This document shows positions 1 through 8,012 of a DNA stretch of 64,000 nucleotides, one piece after another; position 1 is the stretch's first letter, and every line of letters starts with the position of its first letter. The translations under genes were made by a program, and so were the position numbers. Source of the DNA: Ferruginibacter paludis (lineage in GTDB: Bacteria; Bacteroidota; Bacteroidia; Chitinophagales; Chitinophagaceae); NCBI RefSeq assembly GCF_030409685.1, contig NZ_JAUFQJ010000006.1, forward strand, positions 1-64,000, given 5' to 3'. The notes under the pieces are model-generated. The model saw nothing but the letters and a program-made list of their open reading frames with translations. It ran no database searches and was not told where the DNA came from.

Positions 1-1
1 G

Positions 2-286
2 TTCCCCTATGCCCCGGAACAGTTCTGGCAGTTGATCCGGCAGATTATCCGCGAGGAATTTACGAACAATGAAAAAAGCAGACCGGTTGTCACCAGTTAT
101 GAAACGCCCGGCCTCATCTACAAGCCGCTGTATAAAATGGCGGAAGTGTGCACGATGTTTCATGTTACAAAACCCACTGTGTACGACTGGATCAAACATG
201 GTAAACTAAAACCTTTTAAGATTCGCTCCCGGGTTTATTTTCTCTGGCAGGATATCCAGGATCTCTTACACCTGCCTGCAGATTAA
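2..286 (+). CDS. Excisionase-type helix-turn-helix protein (5' end uncertain)
   Basis: The frame is open from base 2, so the gene may begin outside the window; the first in-window start is a TTG at 32, giving 84 residues. The C-terminal half contains YKMAEVCTMFHVTKPTVYDW followed by IKHGKLKPFKI and a beta-wing-like RVYFLWQDIQDLL. This is the signature of the MerR/excisionase-type HTH_17 fold, where the protein binds DNA through one winged helix. Such small proteins in Bacteroidota mobile elements usually sit near the mobilization genes and act in excision or transcription control. The mob genes just downstream support that context. The role as excision factor rather than repressor is inferred. 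Confidence 0.75.
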   Translation, partial: FPYAPEQFWQLIRQIIREEFTNNEKSRPVVTSYETPGLIYKPLYKMAEVCTMFHVTKPTVYDWIKHGKLKPFKIRSRVYFLWQDIQDLLHLPAD

Positions 287-414
287 TATTCTTTTCTTTT
301 TCACCAGCATCATTTTAAGATTTAAAAGGAATAAAAGAGAAGAAAGAGACAAGTGATTACAGACCTCTGAGTTTTTCTAAAAACAAGATTGAATCATTTT
401 TAAAAACAAACATC

Positions 415-783
415 ATGGCAGACTTTAAAAGAAGAACACTTTGCCTGAGCAATGGCAAACAAATTAAATTATTTGGCAACAGCATCGCCATCGGTAGAAG
501 TCTTGAAATCGGAGAAGGCTATGCCCCCAATATTTTCTCCTGCCTGGAACAAAGCTTTGAAGAAAAGGCAGGCAACCTGCCTTTTAAATCAGCAGCCGAA
601 GGAAAAAATACAACCGAAGCCGAAGCAAAAAAGTCTCCCCTTTCGATAGCCAATCCTTACCGCTTAAGTGCAGAAGAATTGATGGAAATAGCTGACTATT
701 CCATCCGGTTATGGCTGGATCTGAAAGACAATATCCGGAAGTTTGGAACAACCAATCCAAAAATATTTAACCGGGAAACTTAA
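415..783 (+). CDS. Hypothetical protein of mobilizable element
   Basis: A 122-residue protein with no domain that I recognise. It opens MADFKRRTLCLSNGKQIKLFG, which looks like a short beta hairpin, has a low-complexity Glu/Ala/Lys-rich middle (about residues 60-85), and ends in a helical segment containing LSAEELMEIADYSIRLWLDL. It lies between the excisionase-like gene and the mobilization genes on the same strand and shares their relatively high GC content, so it is probably an accessory gene of that element. Function unknown. Confidence 0.6.
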   Translation: MADFKRRTLCLSNGKQIKLFGNSIAIGRSLEIGEGYAPNIFSCLEQSFEEKAGNLPFKSAAEGKNTTEAEAKKSPLSIANPYRLSAEELMEIADYSIRLWLDLKDNIRKFGTTNPKIFNRET

Positions 784-922
784 AATCTTGTTGCGGGATT
801 TACTGAAAAAAAGTCGCCCACAGCAGCAACAAAAAACAACAACAGTATTTTTAAAAAAAGGGGAAGAGACAATCCATCTATGCACCCGGGAACACCGTGC
901 AAAGGCAACAGCTTCGGTTTAG

Positions 923-1009
923 AACATAGCCAGCTATGTTTTGGTAATACCAAAACCCCGGCAGCACGCTGGCGCAGTGCCGGGCCGTTGTTCATCCGCT
1001 GTGGCGGAT
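923..1009. other. Candidate origin of transfer (tandem hairpins)
   Basis: Four short perfect inverted repeats lie end to end directly upstream of the mobilization genes: AACATAGC/GCTATGTT (923-940), TTTTGGT/ACCAAAA (939-955), CCCGGCA/TGCCGGG (957-963 and 978-984) and ATCCGC/GCGGAT (994-1009). Clustered hairpins just before mobC/mobA genes are typical of oriT regions in mobilizable elements. The reading frame of the next gene is open through this stretch, but the well-placed GGAG ribosome site and ATG lie after it, so it is treated as non-coding. The nick site was not identified. Confidence 0.5.
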
Positions 1010-1032
1010 TCACAAACAAGGAGGAGAAGAAG

Positions 1033-1416
1033 ATGGAAAGAGTACAAGCATATAACAAAAATAAAGGTGGCCGGCCGCTGAAAGCCTTGCGGAAAAGCCA
1101 TGTAATCTCGTTAAAGTGTTCGGCCTTTGATAAGGCAATCATCAAAGCCAAAGCAAAAAAAGCCAACCTCTCTGCCTCGGAATACCTGCTGGAAATTTCC
1201 CGTAACGGAACTATTATAATCACAGAAAAGCAGCTGCCGGGTGAAGTATTAAAACAGCTGGGAGCAGTACATCACATGGCGGCCAACCTGAACCAGCTGG
1301 CTAAAAAACGCAACAGTGTAACCGATGAATTAAGCGCAGCCGAACGCTTTGAACTGCAGGTATTGTCGGGCGAATTAAAACTAATGGTACAACTCATAAA
1401 AAATTACCTGCGATGA
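1033..1416 (+). CDS. MobC-like mobilization accessory protein
   Basis: A 127-residue basic protein. The start at 1033 is chosen because AAGGAGGAGAAG lies just before it, an unusually good ribosome site for this DNA; upstream in-frame starts would run through the hairpin region. The N-terminus has GGRPLK and the segment HVISLKCSAFDKAIIKAKA followed by LSASEYL, which resembles a ribbon-helix-helix DNA-binding unit. The C-terminal half, with LKQLGAVHHMAANLNQLAK, matches the MobC-type relaxosome family. Such proteins help melt oriT and recruit the relaxase. The stop overlaps the relaxase start by four bases (ATGA), implying translational coupling. Confidence 0.8.
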   Translation: MERVQAYNKNKGGRPLKALRKSHVISLKCSAFDKAIIKAKAKKANLSASEYLLEISRNGTIIITEKQLPGEVLKQLGAVHHMAANLNQLAKKRNSVTDELSAAERFELQVLSGELKLMVQLIKNYLR

Positions 1417-2480
1417 TTGGTACCGTAACCACCGGCAGTTCTTTTTACCACTGCATCAGTTATTGCCTGGAGGACAAGCAGAAACTGACGGCTGATGAAA
1501 AAATAAAAAATGAACTCACGGAAGACCTGCAGCACAAGAACCGGGCAGAAGTGCTGGCCTATAATTATTGCTTTGGCAATAAACAGGAACTGGCTGACCA
1601 GTTTCATGAAGTAGCCAGGCTGAGCAAAAGAGTGCAGCAACCCGTACTGCATTTATCCCTGCGGCTGGCGCCGGGAGAAAAACTGGATAGGGAACAATTG
1701 GTAGCAATGGGTAAAACACTGGCAGAAACTTTTGGTGTGGGTGATCACCAGTACCTGACCATCCTGCACAAAGATACCCGGGAACAACACATCCACCTGG
1801 TGGCTAATCGTGTCGGCTACGATGGAAAAGCAGTCAGCACCAGTAATAATTATTTTGAGATGGATCAGCTCTGCCGGAGGCTGGAGAAGGAGTATCACCT
1901 CAGAGAAGTACTGAGTGCCCGGCGGTTTTTGTCGCAGGAACAGCGGCAAATCCCGCGACATGATATCCGCAAAGAACAACTTCGCCATGACCTGCAACAA
2001 ACCCTGCAAAAGGTAAATGACTATGAAGCCTTTCATAAACAAATGCAGCAACTGGGCTATAAAATTATAAAGGGAAGGGGTATTTGTTTTTTGGATGATA
2101 AAAAGGTAAAGATAAAAGGCAGCGAAGTGGGCTATTCACTGGCAACGATCGAAAGGATTCTTGCGATAAAACGGCAGCTACAGGAAAAGCAATTGCAAAA
2201 AATAGCCACCGCCCTGCAACCAAAGCAGCAAAAGCAGGCGATACATCTTTCAAGAGACAGGCAAAAAATACAGCGGTCAATCCATCCAACATCCAATATG
2301 AAAGATTGGGAAAATGCTGTTGAAAAAGAAATCAATCGCAGTATTGGTCAGCTGCAAAAAACATTGAACCACCTGCTCTATGATTTAACTAAACCGGAAC
2401 CTATGCAGGAAAGTATCAGCCCTGAATTATTAAAAGAAAGTGAGCGGTTGAAAAAGAAACAAAGACACCTGCACCTGTGA
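1413..2480 (+). CDS. Relaxase / mobilization nuclease (VirD2-MobA type)
   Basis: A 355-residue relaxase. The N-terminus has GSSFYHCISYCL, containing the tyrosines expected to nick and bind DNA. HLSLRLAPGEKL (about 80-91) is motif II-like, and HKDTREQHIHLV (119-130) carries the metal-binding histidines of motif III. Downstream the protein is charged and helical. Relaxases of this family cut one strand at oriT and pilot it to a host conjugation channel. No type IV secretion genes are in the window, so the element appears mobilizable rather than self-transmissible, or they lie upstream outside the window. The length is normal for Bacteroidota Mob relaxases. Confidence 0.9.
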   Translation: MIGTVTTGSSFYHCISYCLEDKQKLTADEKIKNELTEDLQHKNRAEVLAYNYCFGNKQELADQFHEVARLSKRVQQPVLHLSLRLAPGEKLDREQLVAMGKTLAETFGVGDHQYLTILHKDTREQHIHLVANRVGYDGKAVSTSNNYFEMDQLCRRLEKEYHLREVLSARRFLSQEQRQIPRHDIRKEQLRHDLQQTLQKVNDYEAFHKQMQQLGYKIIKGRGICFLDDKKVKIKGSEVGYSLATIERILAIKRQLQEKQLQKIATALQPKQQKQAIHLSRDRQKIQRSIHPTSNMKDWENAVEKEINRSIGQLQKTLNHLLYDLTKPEPMQESISPELLKESERLKKKQRHLHL

Positions 2481-2563
2481 CAGGCATCATTCATCAATGA
2501 AGAAAATCAGCAGATAAACCAATCAAAAAGTAAATTAATCAATGATAACAAAAAACAGCAATT

Positions 2564-3283
2564 ATGGAAACAGGCATCAACAACATAGCAACAGAAAAAA
2601 ATGGGGAACTGACCATCGTGATCAATCATTTTACAGAACAATTGCAAAACAACCTGAAGGCAGTATCTGGTCTGATAGAAGCTGTGGAGCAAAACTCACA
2701 GCATATAGTTGCGCTTACCAAACAGGTTGAAACCTTGCTGGAAGACCACGGTGAAGAAAGCAACAGCCTGACGGTTGACATAATAGAGCAACAATTTGAA
2801 AAGCTGAAGGACAATTTAAAACGGCAGCTGTTGCCGGAAGCAAGGCTGGATCATCTTGTGGCCGCGATACAAACGAACAATGAACTGCGCCAGCAACCAC
2901 CACCTCAAAAAGTAGTTCATCAGCATCACGCAGCCAATATTCTTTGGGTTACTGCGGGATTGTTTGTTTTGCTTTTACTGGCCAGCGGAGGCTGGTACAG
3001 CACCTCCGGCAAACTGGATCAATACAAAGCCAATGACATTAAATACCGCTACCTGAAACAAAAAAGTACTTTCACTAATTTACAATTCCTGTACAGGCTG
3101 GACAGCCTCCAAGTATCAAGCTACCCTATGCGGGATAGTGTAGAAAGCTGGGAGGCGGAAGAACGAAAAGCATTTGAATTGAATAAGAAATTGCGGGAGC
3201 AATCAGCAGCAGCCAATGAAGTGAAAGGGGAATTAAAGGAACTACAAATTAAAGAAAAGCTGAGGAAAGAAACTGGCCGGTAA
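2564..3283 (+). CDS. Coiled-coil membrane protein downstream of relaxase
   Basis: A 239-residue protein with a helical, probably coiled-coil N-terminal part (residues 15-110), a His/Pro/Gln-rich linker, one clear transmembrane segment at about 126-145 (ILWVTAGLFVLLLLASGGW), and a second charged helical region at the C-terminus. It follows the relaxase by 83 bases on the same strand. Genes of this shape are common after relaxases in Bacteroidota elements, but I do not know a named function. A role in anchoring the relaxosome at the membrane is speculation. Confidence 0.65.
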   Translation: METGINNIATEKNGELTIVINHFTEQLQNNLKAVSGLIEAVEQNSQHIVALTKQVETLLEDHGEESNSLTVDIIEQQFEKLKDNLKRQLLPEARLDHLVAAIQTNNELRQQPPPQKVVHQHHAANILWVTAGLFVLLLLASGGWYSTSGKLDQYKANDIKYRYLKQKSTFTNLQFLYRLDSLQVSSYPMRDSVESWEAEERKAFELNKKLREQSAAANEVKGELKELQIKEKLRKETGR

Positions 3284-4027
3284 AAATGTCTTTTAAAAAC
3301 TAAAAGTTTAAGAAATTTTAAAGTAATTCAATCCTCCCTGTTTGCCCGCAAATTTCCTGACAGGGATTTAAAAAGCAAGTTCTGCGCCTTCATTGCTTTG
3401 CGGCTTGCCTGGGAGGTTTTGTAAAAAAATCCTGCTTCGCTTCGTTGCTTTTGCGGCATAAACCGCTGCGCTTTTTATTCCACAGTCAACGAAATTTTTT
3501 TACAAAAAACTTGCTTTTAAAATTCCTGTCCAAGGGCGGGGTTGCTACGACAGGAAGGAAGGGGATGGAGGCTAACCTAAAGTTGCTACCAATAGAAACT
3601 ACAAGTAATGTTTTCTTATTTAAAAACCATATATAACTCTATTGTTAGCTGTTTAGGGTTGGCCGACTTAGTTGTACATCAAGGCAATTTGTAATTGCGG
3701 CTAATTATTCTTACCGAGCGGAGCGCAGCGAAGTCATTACTTTTGCAATCGTTTATACTAGACTGTAAATTAATAAGCTGGAATTACACAGGGAGTAACG
3801 CCGGATTGATGAATATACTTTTCTCGATTTTAAAACACCTGTCTTCATTGATCTCCCTTCTCCATAAACTATTTGCTTTTTAGTGTTAACTTCATCATGA
3901 GTTTGTCAGCCGGTTTCGGTTAAAAGATATTAGACATAAAACGGAACCTGCAACAACCCTTAACCGTTGTACAGCTACTTACCGTTTATACAATGATATT
4001 TTTTATTATAAAGCAGTGCTTTCTTGC
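3284..4027. other. Intergenic region at the probable element edge
   Basis: No convincing gene in this stretch. It contains the nested inverted repeat described separately, then AT-rich sequence interrupted by a GC-rich patch around 3715-3735 (GAGCGGAGCGCAGCGAAGTC). Base composition falls to that of the surrounding chromosome across this interval, so the element boundary probably lies here. No tRNA or direct-repeat attachment site could be recognised. Confidence 0.5.
3359..3530. repeat. Nested inverted repeat after the mob genes
   Basis: An outer pair of 23-base arms (3359-3381 and 3508-3530, 20 of 23 bases paired) encloses a perfect 14-bp pair TTTTGTAAAAAAAT / ATTTTTTTACAAAA (3417-3430 and 3494-3507). 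Inside that are TTCGTTG/CAACGAA and a GCGG-CATAAA-CCGC hairpin. The arms are nested in the correct order, so the whole stretch could fold as one long branched stem. It could be an element end, a terminator of the mob operon, a second transfer-related site, or a structured RNA. Confidence 0.6.
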
Positions 4028-5638
4028 ATGATTAAAATTAAAAGAGTTTCAATTATTATTTATTTTCAGCTCCTGAGTTTCAATTTATTTTGTCAGAAAA
4101 GCGATAAATGGGGAGATCAGGGAGACAGCACCTATTGCAATCCGGTGCTTCCTGCCGATTACAGCGATTTGGATGCCATCAGGGTTGGAGAAGACTTTTA
4201 TGCTATTTCATCTACGATGCAGTTTTCTCCCGGGATGGCAGTGCTCCACTCCAGGGATCTTGTAAATTGGGAAATAATTGGTCATGTAGTCAATGACCTC
4301 ACAAGCATTTCGCCTGAACTGAACTGGGACAGGATGAACTGCTACGGTAAAGGCCTCTGGGCTGGTTCCATTCGCTATTATAACAACAAATTTTGGGTAT
4401 ATTTTGGCACTCCTGATGACGGCTTCTTTATGAGTACAGCCACAAATGCCGCCGGCCCATGGGAACCGCTTCACCAGGTATGGAAAGTAACCGGCTGGGA
4501 TGACTGCTGCTTTTTCCGCGACGACGATGGCCAGCTCTACTTCATCGCCACTAATTTTGCACCCGATAATAACACTCATATAAAGTACAACATTCACCTC
4601 TTTAAAATGAACCCGGGAGGCAAAAGCCTGGTGCTGGAATCGGATACCATTATTCACCAGTCGGAAGGCAGCGAGGCTAATAAACTGTACAAAATAAACG
4701 GACTTTATTATCATTATTTCAGTGAAGTAAAAAAGGAAGGCCGCGTAATGATGATGGAACGTTCACAGCATATTGATGGCCCCTGGGAAATAAAACAATT
4801 GAATCATGTGAACAAAGCCGAAGACAAAGAACCGAACCAGGGCGGGCTGATCCAGTTAAACAATGGCGACTGGTGGTTCTTTACCCATCATGGGTCGGGT
4901 GATTGGGAAGGAAGGGCAGCCAGCCTGCTTCCTGTTACATGGATTGATGGCTGGCCGATTGTTGGACAACCAGGTACTGATACCATTGGCAAAATGGTTT
5001 GGTGTCATACAAAGCCCATCCATCTTGAAAAGCCATTTTTGAAAATTCACACATCCGATGATTTTAATGCGACCAGCCTGCAACCTCCGTGGGAATGGAA
5101 CTATCAGCCCCGCATGGACAAATGGTCGCTGACTGAAAGAAAAGGATTTCTCCGGCTATATGCATTCAAACCTCTGAATCATGGTACCAGGAATAAAATA
5201 TTGCAAAGGGCTGGTAACACCATTACACAACGCAGCCTGCGTACAAAAAATAATGTGGTGACTGTTAAGCTCGGTTTACACGGAATGTATGACGGGCAGT
5301 ATGCCGGGTTAACCCATTTTTCAACAAATTCTATCAGTTCGGCCGGAATAAAACAGGCTGGTACAATACGTTACCTGGTATATAATTACAAGGATAGATC
5401 GCATGTTAAAATAAAAATTGAAGGCGATTCCATTTGGCTGCGATCAACCTGGAATATCCGCGGAACCAACCAATATGCTTACAGTCTGAATGGCGAAACC
5501 TTTTTGCCTTTTGGTGGCACATCTCAATTAACCTGGGGAAGTTACAGGGGTGATAGAATCGGCCTGTTTAATTTCAATGCCATTGTTGATAAAGGTTATA
5601 TAGATGTCGACTATTTCGATTATAACTACTCAAGATGA
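4028..5638 (+). CDS. Secreted glycoside hydrolase family 43 (beta-xylosidase / arabinofuranosidase type)
   Basis: A 536-residue protein; the ATG at 4028 is preferred over a GTG at 4016 because it starts a signal peptide directly (MIKIKRVSIIIYFQLLSFNLF). The N-terminal five-bladed propeller begins YCNPVLPADYSDLDAIRVG, whose Asp47 is the likely general base. WDDCCFFRDDDGQLYF (about 157-172) supplies the pKa-modulating Asp and EGSEANKLYK (from Glu213) the general acid. The last 200 residues look like the beta-sandwich module common at the end of xylosidase-type GH43 enzymes. The expected role is release of xylose or arabinose from plant polysaccharides outside the cytoplasm. It is not part of a SusCD locus here. 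Exact substrate unknown. Confidence 0.9.
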   Translation: MIKIKRVSIIIYFQLLSFNLFCQKSDKWGDQGDSTYCNPVLPADYSDLDAIRVGEDFYAISSTMQFSPGMAVLHSRDLVNWEIIGHVVNDLTSISPELNWDRMNCYGKGLWAGSIRYYNNKFWVYFGTPDDGFFMSTATNAAGPWEPLHQVWKVTGWDDCCFFRDDDGQLYFIATNFAPDNNTHIKYNIHLFKMNPGGKSLVLESDTIIHQSEGSEANKLYKINGLYYHYFSEVKKEGRVMMMERSQHIDGPWEIKQLNHVNKAEDKEPNQGGLIQLNNGDWWFFTHHGSGDWEGRAASLLPVTWIDGWPIVGQPGTDTIGKMVWCHTKPIHLEKPFLKIHTSDDFNATSLQPPWEWNYQPRMDKWSLTERKGFLRLYAFKPLNHGTRNKILQRAGNTITQRSLRTKNNVVTVKLGLHGMYDGQYAGLTHFSTNSISSAGIKQAGTIRYLVYNYKDRSHVKIKIEGDSIWLRSTWNIRGTNQYAYSLNGETFLPFGGTSQLTWGSYRGDRIGLFNFNAIVDKGYIDVDYFDYNYSR

Positions 5639-5650
5639 TTGAATATGAGA

Positions 5651-5688
5651 AAGACTTTTACACTCTCTTATAAGTTTGTAAAAGTCTT
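5651..5688. terminator. Bidirectional terminator between convergent genes
   Basis: A perfect 12-bp inverted repeat, AAGACTTTTACA (5651-5662) and TGTAAAAGTCTT (5677-5688), with a 14-base loop. It sits between the end of the plus-strand GH43 gene and the end of the minus-strand rpiA gene. No long T run follows on either strand, so strength is uncertain. Confidence 0.6.
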
Positions 5689-5762
5689 ATACAACCTTAT
5701 GTACTTGTCCATCTTAAATTATGATTTTTACTGGATCAACAATTTACATTGGACATTTTAGT

Positions 5763-6440
5763 TTATACAAATATCATGGTTGAACCATTGCTGCCCATTA
5801 TTACCTTGCTTGCAAGCTTTATAAACAATCCATGAGCCACAATCCCTTCTATTGAATTAAGTTTATCTGAAAGCAAGACAGGGTCATTTATTACTCCAAA
5901 ATCAATATCAATAATGTAGTTGCCTTCGTCTGTAATAAAAGGATTGTCAGACACAAATCGAATCTTACCTAAGCCCTTTAGTAATTGAATTTTATTTAGT
6001 ACATAATTTGAAGCAAATGGAATTACTTCAATGGGTAGCTTGAATTTTCCGAGTATATCAACCTTTTTGGTAGAGTCCACAATTATTATTTCCTCCTTCG
6101 TTATCGAAGCGACGATTTTTTCTTTTAACAAAGCACCGCCGCCGCCTTTAATTAAAAACAAATCACTGGTAAATTCGTCAGCGCCGTCAATGGTTATGTC
6201 AATTGCGGTAATCGAATTTATATCAATCAGCGGTATGTTAAAAGACTCAGCAAGGAACTTTGTTTTATTAGAAGTAGGTACAGCCAGAATCTTTAAACCG
6301 TTCTTCACGATTTCTCCAATTTCCTTTATTGCATAATTGGCTGATGAGCCCGTACCTAAACCAACAACCTGGTTATCTTTAATAAATTTTACAGCCGCTT
6401 TAGCCGCAAGTTGTTTTTCCTTTTCAACATTTTTTGCCAT
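5763..6440 (-). CDS. rpiA: Ribose-5-phosphate isomerase A
   Basis: A 225-residue protein of normal family length. It interconverts ribose 5-phosphate and ribulose 5-phosphate in the non-oxidative pentose phosphate pathway. Diagnostic motifs are GLGTGSSANYAI near residue 27 (phosphate-binding loop), DITIDGADE near 85 and IKGGGGALLKEKIVA near 98, which holds the catalytic Glu/Lys region, plus AHGLFI close to the C-terminus. It is the last gene of a minus-strand series, 16 bases after the DUF1275 gene. Confidence 0.96.
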   Translation of the reverse strand: MAKNVEKEKQLAAKAAVKFIKDNQVVGLGTGSSANYAIKEIGEIVKNGLKILAVPTSNKTKFLAESFNIPLIDINSITAIDITIDGADEFTSDLFLIKGGGGALLKEKIVASITKEEIIIVDSTKKVDILGKFKLPIEVIPFASNYVLNKIQLLKGLGKIRFVSDNPFITDEGNYIIDIDFGVINDPVLLSDKLNSIEGIVAHGLFIKLASKVIMGSNGSTMIFV

Positions 6441-6456
6441 TTACTGAAAGTATTTG

Positions 6457-7164
6457 TCAGACTTTATACAAGCCATTTGAATTTATTTTTTCCCTAACCC
6501 ACAATAAAATGATGGCAGGTAATAAGCAACATAATAAACCAATCTTACTCACCAGTAAAGCTCCCAAAAAACAACCAATTAAAAAACCGGATAATACAAT
6601 AACAACTTTTTTAAAACTGTTATAAACGGGTTGTATTGCATCCTTGTCAGGCTGCTGATCTTTTTTTAAAAAATAAACGGATAAATTGAAAAGGTCAATA
6701 GAAAACTGGGTAAAATTTCCTGTCATTACAGTATTTGGCGTGTATTGATTCAGCAGCTTACGCATGTAGGTATTTTGAATAGCCATTCCGATAATTGCAA
6801 AAGAGGCTGTTAGTGAAATGACTGTACTTGATGGGGTATCGGTTTTACCGCAGCATATTGAACCGCCTATTGAAAAACAGCTTATAAGTATGGCTTCTGT
6901 AAAAATTAAGTTTGATAATGTAGCTTTCCGGTATTGGATAAGGTAGCAGGTGAATACCACACCAGCAATAAAGACAGGCAGCATAACCAATTTTTCTGAA
7001 AGATTACCTGCATTATTATGGTCAAAAAAAGAGGCCCCGGCCAATACAAGATTTCCCGTGACATGAGAGGTAAATAAACCAAATAAAGCTATAAACCCTG
7101 ATGTATCTATAAAGCCTGCTACAAAGCTCAAAGCGAATGATATTTTTCGTTCCTGCTCCATCAA
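6457..7164 (-). CDS. DUF1275 (YoaK-like) integral membrane protein
   Basis: A 235-residue protein with about six hydrophobic segments. The opening FALSFVAGFIDTSGFIALFGLFTSHVTGNLVLAG matches the conserved start of the DUF1275/YoaK family (usually D-x-x-x-F-x-x-x-x-x-F-x-S-x-x-TGN). A second conserved block is MAIQNTYMRKLL...TVMTGNFTQF. Members are inner-membrane proteins of unknown, probably transport, function. The start lies directly beside a decayed gene copy. Confidence 0.88.
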   Translation of the reverse strand: MMEQERKISFALSFVAGFIDTSGFIALFGLFTSHVTGNLVLAGASFFDHNNAGNLSEKLVMLPVFIAGVVFTCYLIQYRKATLSNLIFTEAILISCFSIGGSICCGKTDTPSSTVISLTASFAIIGMAIQNTYMRKLLNQYTPNTVMTGNFTQFSIDLFNLSVYFLKKDQQPDKDAIQPVYNSFKKVVIVLSGFLIGCFLGALLVSKIGLLCCLLPAIILLWVREKINSNGLYKV

Positions 7165-7170
7165 AGAATC

Positions 7171-7500
7171 AGTTGTTGAAAGTTTTTATTACGGGTATAT
7201 TCCTCTTTGTAAATCTTCAAAAAACAGCCTGGTTAAGATGGATAAACTTTATAATTGGTAAAATTTTACAGCCATGTTATTTTTAAGATAGTCTTCTCTT
7301 CTGTGGGATACCAATGCATACTCTAATAACAGGCCAGCAAAAAATGCAGCGAAAGAAAAGATACCTGCATCTTTTTACGTCACAGAGGAAATAAAAAGTT
7401 ACGCCTATTCGTAATGCTTTTCTTATTCCGGTTAGTCCCACTGCTTCCACAATAACAAGATTAAAAATATTTCTGCAAAATCCATTTATCAGAAAGTACT
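7171..7500 (-). pseudogene. Decayed partial copy of the M17-N-domain gene
   Basis: This stretch aligns base by base with the 3' half of the intact gene at 8013-8747. Translated pieces such as RNIFNLVIVEAVGLTGIRKA match RNIFDPAIMETVGRIGMREA of the intact gene, and the 3' end TTTTTATTACGGGTATATTCC matches its last codons, but stops and indels break the frame. About the first 130 codons are missing. A 74-residue open frame in this stretch is only a remnant. The intact UspA gene separates the two copies, so this looks like a tandem duplication followed by partial deletion. Confidence 0.85.
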
Positions 7501-7916
7501 TACGCACTAACTATCGGAATTTTCACTAACAACACTGGTCTTGGCGAGTGCTGAATAATACTTTTTGCTACACTTCCCATAAACAAATCGTACATGTTTC
7601 CGTGGCTCCTGTTTCCTATAATGATCATGTCAGCATTTATTTTCAAAGCGAAGTCCAATATCTCTTTCTCTGGTGCGCCAAACAAAATATGCCGGGTAAT
7701 TTTTATATCTGAAAGATTGCTTTTATTTGTCCACTCCTCAAATTCATCCTGTAATCGCTCAAAACGTAAAGGAGGCATTTCGTCCGGAGTTGAATCAATA
7801 TAAATAATACTCAAATGTGCGTTTCTGTTTCTTGCTATTTCTGCAGCATATTGCAAAGCATACCCTGAAGTATCTGAGAAATCAATTGCACAAAGTAAAT
7901 GGCTAATAATTATCAT
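7500..7916 (-). CDS. Universal stress protein (UspA family)
   Basis: A 138-residue single-domain Usp protein. It begins IIISHLLCAIDFSDTSGYALQYA with the family's nucleotide-binding Asp (AIDFSD). The C-terminus has IIGNRSHGNMYDLFMGSVAK, matching the G-x2-G-x9-G-S/T ATP-binding signature, and ends in the usual PVLLVK strand. Usp proteins are cytoplasmic and linked to starvation, redox or respiratory stress. It lies between the M17-N-domain gene and that gene's decayed copy, all on the minus strand, so the arrangement probably arose by local duplication. The specific stress is unknown. Confidence 0.93.
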   Translation of the reverse strand: MIIISHLLCAIDFSDTSGYALQYAAEIARNRNAHLSIIYIDSTPDEMPPLRFERLQDEFEEWTNKSNLSDIKITRHILFGAPEKEILDFALKINADMIIIGNRSHGNMYDLFMGSVAKSIIQHSPRPVLLVKIPIVSA

Positions 7917-8012
7917 TAATTCCTTATAAATTTATCGTTGATCAATTGTACATTTTGTTAAAAGAAAATAATCCAAGAATTTCAAGATTAAGTTATTACG
8001 CAACGACAAGTT

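Noticed and set aside
880..1032. N-terminal extension of the MobC-like gene
   Set aside because: The frame is open, but the stretch is full of perfect hairpins, has no protein-like pattern, and a strong ribosome site precedes the ATG at 1033.
5763..6440. Antisense open frames inside rpiA and other genes
   Set aside because: They follow the codon pattern of the real gene on the opposite strand and have no independent support.
7283..7507. A 74-residue gene on the minus strand
   Set aside because: It is part of the decayed copy of the 8013-8747 gene and does not match it in one frame.
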